The translations under genes were made by a program, and so were the position numbers. Shown here piece after piece: positions 6,516-13,584 of a DNA stretch of 13,584 nt. The notes under the pieces were generated by a model that did not search any database, was not told the origin of the DNA, and saw only the letters and a list, made by a program, of their open reading frames with translations. Every line of letters begins with the position of its first letter. The first letter of the stretch is position 1. Source of the DNA: JADJNW01 sp964517175 (GTDB taxonomy: Bacteria > Bacteroidota > Bacteroidia > Chitinophagales > Saprospiraceae); assembly GCA_964517175.1 (NCBI GenBank), contig CAZFBU010000121.1:1-13584 (forward strand), in the 5' to 3' direction.

Positions 6516-9500
6516 ATGCCTGAAATAACACCGCAGAACCCGCTCTGGTACAAAGACAGCATTATCTACGCACTGCACATCCGTTCGTTTTACGATAGCA
6601 ATGGCAATGGGATGGGCGATATCCGGGGCCTGATGCAAAAGCTGGATTACCTGGAAGATCTGGGCGTGAATTGCATTGCGCTGATGCCTTTCTTCGAGTC
6701 GCCACTCAAGGATGACGGCTACGACACTTCCGATTTTTACAAAGTGCACCCGGATTACGGCACGATCAAAGATTTTCAGGATTTTCTGGAGGAAGCCCAT
6801 AAGCGCGGTATGCGCGTGATTATTGATTTAATTACGAATCATACTTCCACCCGGCACGAATGGTTTCAGCGCGCCCGCAAAGCAGCGCCATTCACGCCGG
6901 AACGCGATTTCTACGTGTGGAATGATACGCCAGATAAATATCCGGACGCAGGCATTATCTTCAGTGATTACGAAACCTCGAACTGGGAATGGGACAATGT
7001 AGCGAAGGCTTATTATTGGCATCGGTTTTATAGTCATCAGGCGGATTTGAATTATGAAAATGAGCTGGTTCGTGCGGAAATGCGCAAGGTGCTGGATTTC
7101 TGGTACGACGCGGGCGTGGACGGCATTCGCCTGACGTCCGTGATGTTCATCGCCCGGCGCGAAGGTACGAATTGCGAGAACCTGCCGGAAGTACACCGGT
7201 ATCTGAAAGAATTGCGCGAATACATAGATGACAAGCATCCCGGCAAAATCCTGTTGGCGGAGACCAACCTCTGGCCCGAGCAGGCGGCGCAATACTATGG
7301 CGATGGCGATGAATGCCACATGAACTACCACTATCCGCTCATGCCGCGTATGTACATGGCGTTGCAGGCGGAAGATCGCTACCCGGTGACCGATATTTTC
7401 GAGCAGACACCGGATATTCCTGATAACTGCCAGTGGGCGTTGTTCCTGCGCAATCACGACGATCTCACGCTTTCAATGGTGACGGAGGAGGAGCGCGATT
7501 ATTTGTACAAGGTCTTTGCGCAGGATCACGGTGCGAAGATCAACGAAGGCATCCGCCGCCGCCTGGCGCCGCTGCTGAGCAATGATCGCCGCAAGATTGA
7601 GTTGCTGAATAGCTTGCTTTTTTCCCTGCCCGGTTCGCCGGTGATCTATTACGGTGACGAAATTGGTATGGGTGACAACATTTACCTCGGCGACCGCGAC
7701 GGCGTGCGCACCCCCATGCAGTGGAATGCCGACCGCAATGCCGGTTTTTCCAGCGCCAATCCGCAGAAATTGTTCCTACCGGTCATTATCGACCCGCTCT
7801 ACCGCTACGAAGGCGTGAATGTTGAAATCCAAAGCCGGAATACGTCGTCCTTGCTTTGGTGGATGAAAAACCTGATTACCATGCGCAAGCGCCTCCGGTC
7901 ATTCAGTCACGGCAAGATTGAGTTTTTGAATTGCACGAATAGCAAAGTGCTGGCGTTCACGCGCTCGTACCAGGGCGAGAGCATTCTGGTGCTGTGCAAT
8001 TTGTCGAAGCATTCGCAGGCGTTGCAGTTGGATTTGAAAAAATACAAGGGCGTGCAGCCGGTTGAAATTTTCAGTCAGAATAAATTTTTCGAGATCACCG
8101 ACGAGCCGTATCAGTTTACCCTCGGACCTTACGGCTACTACTGGTTTTTGATGGAAGAAAGCGAACAGGCAGATGACATTCTTCAGGATCGTGTGATTCC
8201 GGAACTGGAGAGCACGGTAGAATGGGAGACATTTTTCGAAAATTACACTGCGAAACGCCGCTTTGAGAAAAAAATGTTGCCGAATTACATGCGCACCTGC
8301 CGCTGGTTTGGCGGAAAATCCCGGAAAATTGTGGCGGTAAATGTAAGTCGCTATCCTGTTATTAAAGCAGAAGGGCTCACAACTTATTTACTCAATATTT
8401 ACGTTCGCTATACCGATGGCTTACCGGAGACTTACTTTCTGCCGGTAACTTTCGTAACCAACCCCGAGCGCATGATCCGGTTTATCAAAAATGAATCGAA
8501 AAGTGTCATTTGTTATTTAAAAACGCCGGATAAAGAGGGGATTTTGATCGATGCGATTTTTGATGATCGCTTTCGGGATGAATTATTCTGGTTGATTAAA
8601 AACAATTACACGGTGAATGTAACTGGCGGCACGCTGCACTTTGAAGCAGGAAAAATCCTGAATGAACTGGACATAGAACGCGAGGACATTGTTTCGGAAG
8701 TACTTCGCGCCGAGCAAAGCAATACCTCGGTAATTTATAACAACCAGTTCTTTTTCAAAATTTATCGCAAACTCGATATTGACATCAACCCCGACCTGGA
8801 ACTGGTGCGCTTTCTCTCCGAACGGACCAGCTTTAGCAACTCACCACGCTATGGCGGGGGCATTCAATACGAGGATTTCGGAGCGTCTTATACGATTTTA
8901 GGACTTTTGCAAAATAAAATTCCGAATCAAGGCGAAGCCTGGGTGCCAATGGTAGAGGCGCTGGAGCAATTTTACGATAAAGTGCTCAGTAAAAGTGAGC
9001 GTACAAACACTCCGCCGGAACTGATGCGGAAGCCGCGTCTGCATTTTTCAGATACGCCAGAGCGCTTGCAAAACCTGATTGGCGAGCGCACGTACAAACT
9101 GGTCACGCTGCTGGCGCAACGAACTGCTGAGATGCACATCGCACTGTCATCCGATCAGGAAGATCCGGACTTTGTGCCGGAGAAATTCAATCAGCATTAC
9201 CAGCGTTCGATTTACTCGGGGCATCGAAAGTTGGTGAGCGAAAAGCTGGGGGCACTAGAGAATAAATTGCCGGGTTTTCCAAAGGAGGTGGCAGCGGAAG
9301 CTCTTCAGGTACTTAACCTGAAAGATGCGGTGCTCGAATGTTTTCAGGCTATTTACAGCCAGAAAATCGAAGCAACCAAGACGCGCATTCACGGCGATTA
9401 TCATTTGCAGCAAGTATTGTTTAATGGCAAGGATTTCTACATCATTGATTTTGAGGGCGAACCCATGCTCAGCATCAGCGAGCGCCGTCTGAAAAAGACG

Positions 9501-9854
9501 CCATTCAAGGATGTAGCCGGTATGATCCGCTCGTTCCATTACGTCGCTTACGGGCAGTTGATACTTAACCAGAGTTATAAAAAAGACGACTTGCCGGTGC
9601 TGGAGAAATGGGCGCGTCAGTGGTTTCATTACGTGAGTAATTATTTCCTGACCGCTTACCTGGAGCGCGCGGAGGGGCAGAGCTTCATTCCGCCGGATGA
9701 GGAGGGGATGCGCCTGATTTTGCGGAGCTATCTGTTGGAGAAAGCCATTTACGAGGTTGGCTACGAGATGAACGCCCGCCCAACGTGGCTGCCGATACCA
9801 TTGAAAGGCGTACGGTATGTGATGGAGGAATATGCCAGCGAGCGGCTATCTTGA
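6516..9854 (+). CDS. TreS-maltokinase fusion with a substituted GH13 nucleophile
   Basis: An 1112-residue fusion of a trehalose synthase-type GH13 domain (about 1-545) and a maltokinase (Pep2/Mak-like) domain (about 575-1112). In relatives TreS interconverts maltose and trehalose, and the kinase makes maltose-1-phosphate from maltose and ATP for GlgE-type alpha-glucan synthesis. GH13 region I (D104-x3-NH109), the acid/base Glu249 (LLAETN) and HD 314-315 (FLRNHDD) are present, as is the TreS-specific EGTNCENLPE. The nucleophile position is Thr207 (GIRLTSV, where the family has GFRLDAV). Ala19 and Ala55 also replace a usual Glu (YELHVR) and Trp (IWLxPF). The kinase keeps WFGGKSR, EQSNTS, HGDYHLQQ and IIDFEGEP. 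So kinase activity is likely, and TreS isomerase activity doubtful. No Shine-Dalgarno; ATG 6516 gives the family's N terminus. Convergent with the downstream regulator gene (49 nt gap, no clear terminator). Confidence 0.93.
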   Translation: MPEITPQNPLWYKDSIIYALHIRSFYDSNGNGMGDIRGLMQKLDYLEDLGVNCIALMPFFESPLKDDGYDTSDFYKVHPDYGTIKDFQDFLEEAHKRGMRVIIDLITNHTSTRHEWFQRARKAAPFTPERDFYVWNDTPDKYPDAGIIFSDYETSNWEWDNVAKAYYWHRFYSHQADLNYENELVRAEMRKVLDFWYDAGVDGIRLTSVMFIARREGTNCENLPEVHRYLKELREYIDDKHPGKILLAETNLWPEQAAQYYGDGDECHMNYHYPLMPRMYMALQAEDRYPVTDIFEQTPDIPDNCQWALFLRNHDDLTLSMVTEEERDYLYKVFAQDHGAKINEGIRRRLAPLLSNDRRKIELLNSLLFSLPGSPVIYYGDEIGMGDNIYLGDRDGVRTPMQWNADRNAGFSSANPQKLFLPVIIDPLYRYEGVNVEIQSRNTSSLLWWMKNLITMRKRLRSFSHGKIEFLNCTNSKVLAFTRSYQGESILVLCNLSKHSQALQLDLKKYKGVQPVEIFSQNKFFEITDEPYQFTLGPYGYYWFLMEESEQADDILQDRVIPELESTVEWETFFENYTAKRRFEKKMLPNYMRTCRWFGGKSRKIVAVNVSRYPVIKAEGLTTYLLNIYVRYTDGLPETYFLPVTFVTNPERMIRFIKNESKSVICYLKTPDKEGILIDAIFDDRFRDELFWLIKNNYTVNVTGGTLHFEAGKILNELDIEREDIVSEVLRAEQSNTSVIYNNQFFFKIYRKLDIDINPDLELVRFLSERTSFSNSPRYGGGIQYEDFGASYTILGLLQNKIPNQGEAWVPMVEALEQFYDKVLSKSERTNTPPELMRKPRLHFSDTPERLQNLIGERTYKLVTLLAQRTAEMHIALSSDQEDPDFVPEKFNQHYQRSIYSGHRKLVSEKLGALENKLPGFPKEVAAEALQVLNLKDAVLECFQAIYSQKIEATKTRIHGDYHLQQVLFNGKDFYIIDFEGEPMLSISERRLKKTPFKDVAGMIRSFHYVAYGQLILNQSYKKDDLPVLEKWARQWFHYVSNYFLTAYLERAEGQSFIPPDEEGMRLILRSYLLEKAIYEVGYEMNARPTWLPIPLKGVRYVMEEYASERLS

Positions 9855-9903
9855 ACCAGGTGTTTCATCAGGGTATTACATCTTTATAATTCCAGTCCGG
9901 TGC

Positions 9904-10518
9904 TCATCCCAGCAATTCCCGCAGTTTTACGATGGCTTCCGAACGGGAACGCACGCTGAGCTTGTCGTACAAGTTCTGTAAATGAGTTTTGATAGTATTA
10001 ATACTCACAAAATGTTGCGCTGCCATTTGCTTATTGGTAGCGCCTTCATATACCGATTTGAGTACCTCAAATTCCTTTTCCGTCAGCGGGCTGTAAATGC
10101 GCTGATTGATCCGATCCAGGCTCAGATGAGTGGGACGGGCACCCTGTGAGAAATTGTACAATCCAATTTCGATGCTGGAATACAGGTCTTTTTCATTAAA
10201 TGGTTTTAAAATATAGCCCACTGGACGAGTCACTTTTGCCTGATCTATGATGCTTTTGTGTGAATAGGAGGTTAAGAAAATAAAAGGTGCATGATATTGA
10301 TCGTTGATAATCTTTGCCAGTTCCAGCCCGTCCATATTCCCGCCCAGATTGATATCCAGCAGCGCCATGTCCGGTGTTTGCACCTCCAGGGCATGCAGCG
10401 CCTGAGATTTATTGTGCGCTACAGCGGAGACGGAATAATCTGCATTAGTGAGATATTCCCGGATATCTTCCGCGATGAGCGGTTCATCCTCTACGATTAA
10501 CACTCGAATAGTTGACAT
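9904..10518 (-). CDS. LuxR/NarL-type two-component response regulator
   Basis: A 204-residue DNA-binding response regulator. The receiver domain (about 4-120) has its acidic pair at E10 and D11, the phospho-acceptor Asp55 (ALLDINLGG), Thr83 (FLTSYS) and Lys105 (LKPF). A LuxR-type helix-turn-helix follows (about 144-202: LTEKEFEVLK, then TNKQMAAQHFVSINTIKTHLQNLYDKLSVRSRSEAI). Its start overlaps the stop of the upstream histidine kinase by one base (TAATG), so the two should be translationally coupled and act as a cognate pair. Targets are unknown; the neighbouring trehalose/maltose fusion and envelope genes are possible but unproven targets. Confidence 0.95.
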   Translation of the reverse strand: MSTIRVLIVEDEPLIAEDIREYLTNADYSVSAVAHNKSQALHALEVQTPDMALLDINLGGNMDGLELAKIINDQYHAPFIFLTSYSHKSIIDQAKVTRPVGYILKPFNEKDLYSSIEIGLYNFSQGARPTHLSLDRINQRIYSPLTEKEFEVLKSVYEGATNKQMAAQHFVSINTIKTHLQNLYDKLSVRSRSEAIVKLRELLG

Positions 10519-12494
10519 TATGCTACTTTATAATTTGGAATAAATATCTCTACTTTTGTGCCATTGTCCGATGCTATTTTAAGGTGACCTTCCAGTTTTT
10601 GGGTAAATGCTTTTACCAGCCTGAAACCAAGACTTCGCAGGTTTTCCACGTCAAAATCCGGCGGCAACCCCCGCCCATTGTCGGCGATACGCAGGCGCAG
10701 TCCTTCTCCTTCGCATTTCAGCGCCACGTACATTTTACCCGGACGGTCATCATCGGGGAAGGCATATTTCAACGCATTGCTAATCAACTCGTTAAGTATG
10801 AGTCCCAGCGGGATAATGGTATCCACATCCAGCGTCATCGGGTCCACGTCTTTCGCAATGGCTATGCGCTGCTCTTTGATATTATAATTAGACACCAGGC
10901 TTTCCGTAAGGTTATCAATATACTCCACCGCATCGACGCCAACGAGATCCTCATCCTGGTATAAATTTTTGTGAATCAACGCCATAGAGTTTACGCGATT
11001 ACGCCCCTCCTGAATGGCTTCCTGGGCTTTGGGGTCGGCAATTTGCCGCGATTGAAGGCTCAGCAGGGAAGAAATGATTTGCAGGTTATTTTTCACCCGG
11101 TGGTGGATTTCTTTCAATAACACTTCCTTTTCATTTAGTGCTTTTTCGATTTGTGCATTTTTTTCACTCAGCAGCAAATTGGCTTTCTTGCGCAGCCGCA
11201 GCAATCGATAGCCCAACAGAAAGATAAGCCCCAGCGCCAGCAGCGCCGCGATGTATGCCGTGCGTTCCCGCCGGTTTTTCTGCAGTTCCAGTTCCTGAAT
11301 CTGAATCTGGTTTTCTTTTTCTTTAGTCAGGTATTTCGTTTCCATATCCTTTTCCAGGCGCAGCCGCTCTTCCGATTGTAGGGTATCCGCGTATAGTTTA
11401 TGCTCCAGCATGGCGGTATAAGCCGCTTCGTGTTGTTTCAACCCATTCAAGGCATACGCTTTCAACTCATAAAAATTACTTTTTACTTTATTGAAAGTGG
11501 TTTCTCTGATTTCCGGTTCTATATTATCCAGCAGTTGGTTAGCCGCGGCATATTTTTTCTGCGTAATATAAATTTGAGCCAATAACATTTTTGACATGAT
11601 AATTTCATAAGGTCGCACGCCCGAAAAATCATAACCCAGCAATTCCTCCAATACCTTGCTTGCTTCTTCTATGCGCCCCATTTCGTACAGGGAATTGCCC
11701 AGCGAAATATTTACACTTTTTGCTTCGCCAACCTGCCCGATGGCTTCAAATACTTGCTTGGCGAATTGTAAGTGTTTAATTGATTGGTCGTAATCATTCA
11801 TGTAGCCATACACTAACCCCATATTTGTGTAAGTAACTGCCACGCCAGTGCTATCCTTGATACTTTCTTTTATTTTCAGCGATTTTTGATAAATCCGAAT
11901 AGCGTCATCATAACTTTTTAATAGGCGATATACTACTGCAAGGTTATTGAGCAGGCGGGCGTGTGCGAAGTCTTCCTGCAGAGTTTCGTACAATGCATCT
12001 GCTTCCAGGTAGAACTCCAGCGCCTTGCCTAAATCCCCTGCATAATAATATGCCACGCCTTTATTTAGCAGTAAACTGGCATGTTCCTTGCGCCATTCTT
12101 TTTTTCCCTTTACCAGCGCGATCGCTTCGTTGTAGGAACTCACTGCTTCATCCTGATCGCCGTTGATGTCTGCAATAACGCCGTGGTTTCTATAAGCGTA
12201 AATAATCCCCTTTGTGTAATCAATATCTTTCGCTTCCGTAAGGGCTCGCATTGCCAACTGCTCCGCCAGTGGCGTGGAATCCAGCGTGTAGCGCCGAGTT
12301 AACTCATTAAGCGCATCAATGCGAAGGGTGTCATCTTTTGTGCTGCGGATGAGACTTTGCAGGCTGTCGATTTCAGAGGATTGTGCCTGCATTGAAATGA
12401 AAGTCCCCGACATCAGCAGTATTACCCAACAGATGCTCCGGTGGCAAACCATCAGGATGGTATTTTTTGTATTTTTTATGTAATAATCATTCAT
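10518..12494 (-). CDS. TPR-containing sensor histidine kinase (HisKA_2 type)
   Basis: A 658-residue membrane sensor kinase. An N-terminal signal peptide ends near SMQAQ (about residues 20-38). A periplasmic region (about 45-370) contains several TPR-like helical pairs (for example around 145-175, 180-215, 222-250). One transmembrane helix follows (about 412-430), then a coiled-coil linker. The HisKA_2 dimerisation domain has the phospho-accepting His at 464 (KEIHHRVKNNLQIISSLLSLQSRQI). The HATPase domain has the N box (LILNELISNALKYAF, 566-579), DNGRG (605-609) and SLGFRLV (621-627). ATG 12452 (residue 15) would give a more typical signal peptide, so the start is uncertain. The first gene of the kinase-regulator pair, overlapping the regulator by one base. 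The stimulus is unknown; periplasmic TPRs suggest protein-protein sensing. Confidence 0.93.
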   Translation of the reverse strand: MNDYYIKNTKNTILMVCHRSICWVILLMSGTFISMQAQSSEIDSLQSLIRSTKDDTLRIDALNELTRRYTLDSTPLAEQLAMRALTEAKDIDYTKGIIYAYRNHGVIADINGDQDEAVSSYNEAIALVKGKKEWRKEHASLLLNKGVAYYYAGDLGKALEFYLEADALYETLQEDFAHARLLNNLAVVYRLLKSYDDAIRIYQKSLKIKESIKDSTGVAVTYTNMGLVYGYMNDYDQSIKHLQFAKQVFEAIGQVGEAKSVNISLGNSLYEMGRIEEASKVLEELLGYDFSGVRPYEIIMSKMLLAQIYITQKKYAAANQLLDNIEPEIRETTFNKVKSNFYELKAYALNGLKQHEAAYTAMLEHKLYADTLQSEERLRLEKDMETKYLTKEKENQIQIQELELQKNRRERTAYIAALLALGLIFLLGYRLLRLRKKANLLLSEKNAQIEKALNEKEVLLKEIHHRVKNNLQIISSLLSLQSRQIADPKAQEAIQEGRNRVNSMALIHKNLYQDEDLVGVDAVEYIDNLTESLVSNYNIKEQRIAIAKDVDPMTLDVDTIIPLGLILNELISNALKYAFPDDDRPGKMYVALKCEGEGLRLRIADNGRGLPPDFDVENLRSLGFRLVKAFTQKLEGHLKIASDNGTKVEIFIPNYKVA

Positions 12495-13199
12495 AAACAG
12501 GACTTAATTTATGACAAATTAATATACAAGTAAATATTATGAGTTTCCATGAGGAGTTATTTTGTAAATACATAACATTACTTGTTGTCGAGTTCCTTGT
12601 CCTCCATCAAATCATGATTTCTAATAAATTCTACCAAATGTACGCCTCTTCTTGTTTATTTTTCTCACCCTTTGGTATGATTTTAACGCGTTCCGGATTC
12701 CTTTCCGTAAGATACGACTTTTTGCAGAATACAGCTTATTTCTGCTTGTTACGCTTCGGGCAAAAGCGAAATCGGGCGCTATTTTCTTCGGGTATATGGC
12801 ATAGACCAACTTAGCCGAACTCTTTTTTAAGCCAATTTCCTGCGCCTTTGCGTGCGATAAAAAACTGCACGAACCATTGTTTTGAAATAATGTATAATTG
12901 TTATGAATACAGCTTTTTCTCCATAGGATACATTGTTGTGTGTAGTATTCTATTTATCAATATACGCATTTGTAATATCGCCGAGGTCTATGAATTTTGC
13001 TGGGGGCATTTCATTTTTTCGCATATAGATTTTTATCAATTAAAAAGCTAAAACAAGTATTCGATCCTGGCTGAAAAAGTGCCGATTTATTCTGTTCTAT
13101 TGCTGAAATGACGTTGTAAACAAAATAAAAACAATTTACACTTTTTTATATGCGAAGTTTTGAAATGCACCCATTATTTTAGTTGGAGACGATGCAGCT
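12495..13199. other. AT-rich intergenic stretch without a supported gene
   Basis: About 700 bases that are visibly richer in A and T than the flanking coding DNA. It must include the upstream region of the histidine kinase at its left side and of the small peptide gene at its right side. Open frames of 60-90 codons occur here on both strands, but none shows family motifs, a plausible ribosome site or clean codon use. On the minus strand short protein-like fragments occur in shifting frames between about 12580 and 12890, which could be a decayed gene or chance. No RNA gene or mobile element was recognised. Confidence 0.5.
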
Positions 13200-13376
13200 A
13201 TGAGCAACATTACTCATGTAGAAATTCCCAGTTTAGCCGGTGGCTACGCTGCGTTTTATAACCCCGGAGGCCCTGGGCCAACACCTTATCCTGACGTTAG
13301 TTATACAGCCCCGGGACCGCCTGATTTAGAACCTGTAAGAATGGCATTAGATAACCCTATGAGGATTTCTAATTAA
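13200..13376 (+). CDS. Small Gly/Pro-rich peptide with a double-glycine-type leader motif (candidate precursor peptide)
   Basis: A 58-codon ORF beginning MSNITHVEIPSLAGGYAAFY and ending NPMRISN. The stretch SLAGG (11-15), with hydrophobic residues at Leu12, Ile9 and Ile4, fits the -4, -7 and -12 positions of double-glycine leaders cut by C39-type peptidase transporters, though a 15-residue leader is short. The remaining 43 residues are rich in Gly, Pro, Tyr and Asp (PGGPGPTPYPD, TAPGPPD) and contain no Cys. A GGAG sits 11 nt before the ATG. The ORF is clearly richer in G and C than the AT-rich DNA around it, which supports coding. No family recognised. It could be a ribosomally made peptide precursor, or a short protein of another kind. 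Confidence 0.55.
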   Translation: MSNITHVEIPSLAGGYAAFYNPGGPGPTPYPDVSYTAPGPPDLEPVRMALDNPMRISN

Positions 13377-13391
13377 CGAAATACTATAGCA

Positions 13392-13424
13392 GTTTGCCGG
13401 ACATCGGAAAGGTGTACGGCAAAC
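13392..13424 (+). terminator. Long stem-loop downstream of the small peptide gene
   Basis: An 8-bp perfect stem (GTTTGCCG/CGGCAAAC), one mismatch (G-A), then a further 5-bp stem (ACATC/GGTGT, one G-U) around the loop GGAAA. It starts 15 nt after the peptide stop codon and is followed by AGTTTTCC. It could be a terminator, or a partial terminator or processing site separating a highly expressed small gene from those downstream. Confidence 0.6.
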
Positions 13425-13536
13425 AGTTTTCCAGCAATGTCTGCAAGAGCTTTCTCTTTTTTGCTTAGGTCTTGGGTAAAAGCAAACACCAGGCTTTATT
13501 TAACCAAGTATTAAATTAAATCCCTAATATGCAGAA

Positions 13537-13584
13537 ATGAATTATGTGATTTTGATTTCCTACAACGGGAAGTATATGCGTAGT
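13537..13584 (+). CDS. Start of a truncated ORF, possibly a family-2 glycosyltransferase
   Basis: Sixteen codons from ATG 13537 run open to the window edge and read MNYVILISYNGKYMRS. The pattern of a hydrophobic strand followed by (V/I)-S-Y-N-G is how many GT2 glycosyltransferases begin (VIIVSYNG-like). The evidence is only 16 residues, so both the gene and the family are tentative. It lies 160 nt after the small peptide gene in the same direction. Confidence 0.3.
   Translation, partial: MNYVILISYNGKYMRS

Noticed and set aside
6828..7457. A 209-codon minus-strand frame inside the TreS domain.
   Set aside because: Antisense shadow of a conserved GH13 domain with no motifs of its own.
9855..9903. 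Bidirectional terminator between the convergent fusion gene and response regulator.
   Set aside because: No convincing stem or T-run could be found in the 49-nt gap.
12621..12809. A 62-codon minus-strand frame, very basic.
   Set aside because: It resembles no family and competes with better-looking fragments in another frame; not enough to call a gene.
12539..12814. A 91-codon plus-strand frame near the kinase start.
   Set aside because: No family motif, Phe/Leu/Ser-rich composition expected from AT-rich noncoding DNA, and no ribosome-binding site.
12848..13051. A 67-codon hydrophobic plus-strand frame.
   Set aside because: AT-rich composition gives hydrophobic codons by chance; no start signal or similarity seen.
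13115..13140. Inverted repeat TGTAAA/TTTACA upstream of the small peptide gene.
   Set aside because: Six-base AT-rich arms around a 14-nt A-rich loop are expected by chance here.

Overview
The window looks like chromosome of a member of the Bacteroidota. The signs are start codons that mostly lack a Shine-Dalgarno sequence, a match to the Bacteroidota -7 promoter element (TAnnTTTG) upstream of paaA, a TPR-containing HisKA_2 sensor kinase paired with a LuxR-type regulator, and the protein family mix. A finer placement (Saprospiria/Lewinella-like) is only a guess. No rRNA, tRNA, CRISPR array, insertion sequence or phage gene was found.

Layout. (1) Positions 193-1281, minus: a leaderless trypsin-like (S1C) protease fused to a zinc ribbon and a C-terminal domain that looks YbjN-like. 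(2) Positions 1382-1492: a G-rich run next to an array of 9-bp units that flips orientation in the middle and ends 4 nt beyond the paaC stop. (3) Positions 1497-3576, minus: paaA-paaB-paaC, three subunits of the phenylacetyl-CoA epoxidase, with a 16-bp perfect palindrome beside a -7 element upstream of paaA; paaD and paaE are not here. (4) Positions 3721-4584, minus: an exported endonuclease/exonuclease/phosphatase-fold hydrolase. (5) Positions 4741-6347, minus: an envelope/stress group made of a coiled-coil lipoprotein, an MscS-type channel and a CsbD-like protein, with a 13-bp stem-loop after the lipoprotein gene. (6) Positions 6516-9854, plus: a TreS-maltokinase fusion of 1112 residues. (7) Positions 9904-12494, minus: a TPR histidine kinase and its response regulator, overlapping by one base and convergent with the fusion gene. 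(8) Positions 12495-13199: an AT-rich stretch with no convincing gene. (9) Positions 13200-13584: a 58-codon Gly/Pro-rich peptide gene with a double-glycine-like motif, a long stem-loop, and the first 16 codons of an ORF that may be a family-2 glycosyltransferase and runs off the end.

The most striking observation is in the TreS-maltokinase fusion. The maltokinase half keeps its HGDYH and DFEGEP motifs, but the GH13 half has Thr207 where the family has its catalytic nucleophile Asp (GIRLTS instead of GFRLDA). The acid/base Glu and the HD pair are present. Either this is a pseudo-glycosidase scaffold on an active kinase, a changed catalytic mechanism, or a local sequence error made of two compensating indels. 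The second lead is the small GG-motif peptide at the right edge, which could be the precursor of an uncharacterised peptide locus cut off by the window.

Working together: the lipoprotein, MscS and CsbD genes and the trehalose/maltose-linked fusion all suggest osmotic or envelope stress handling. The two-component pair next door could control them, but nothing in the sequence proves that link. The paa genes are a separate aromatic catabolism module.
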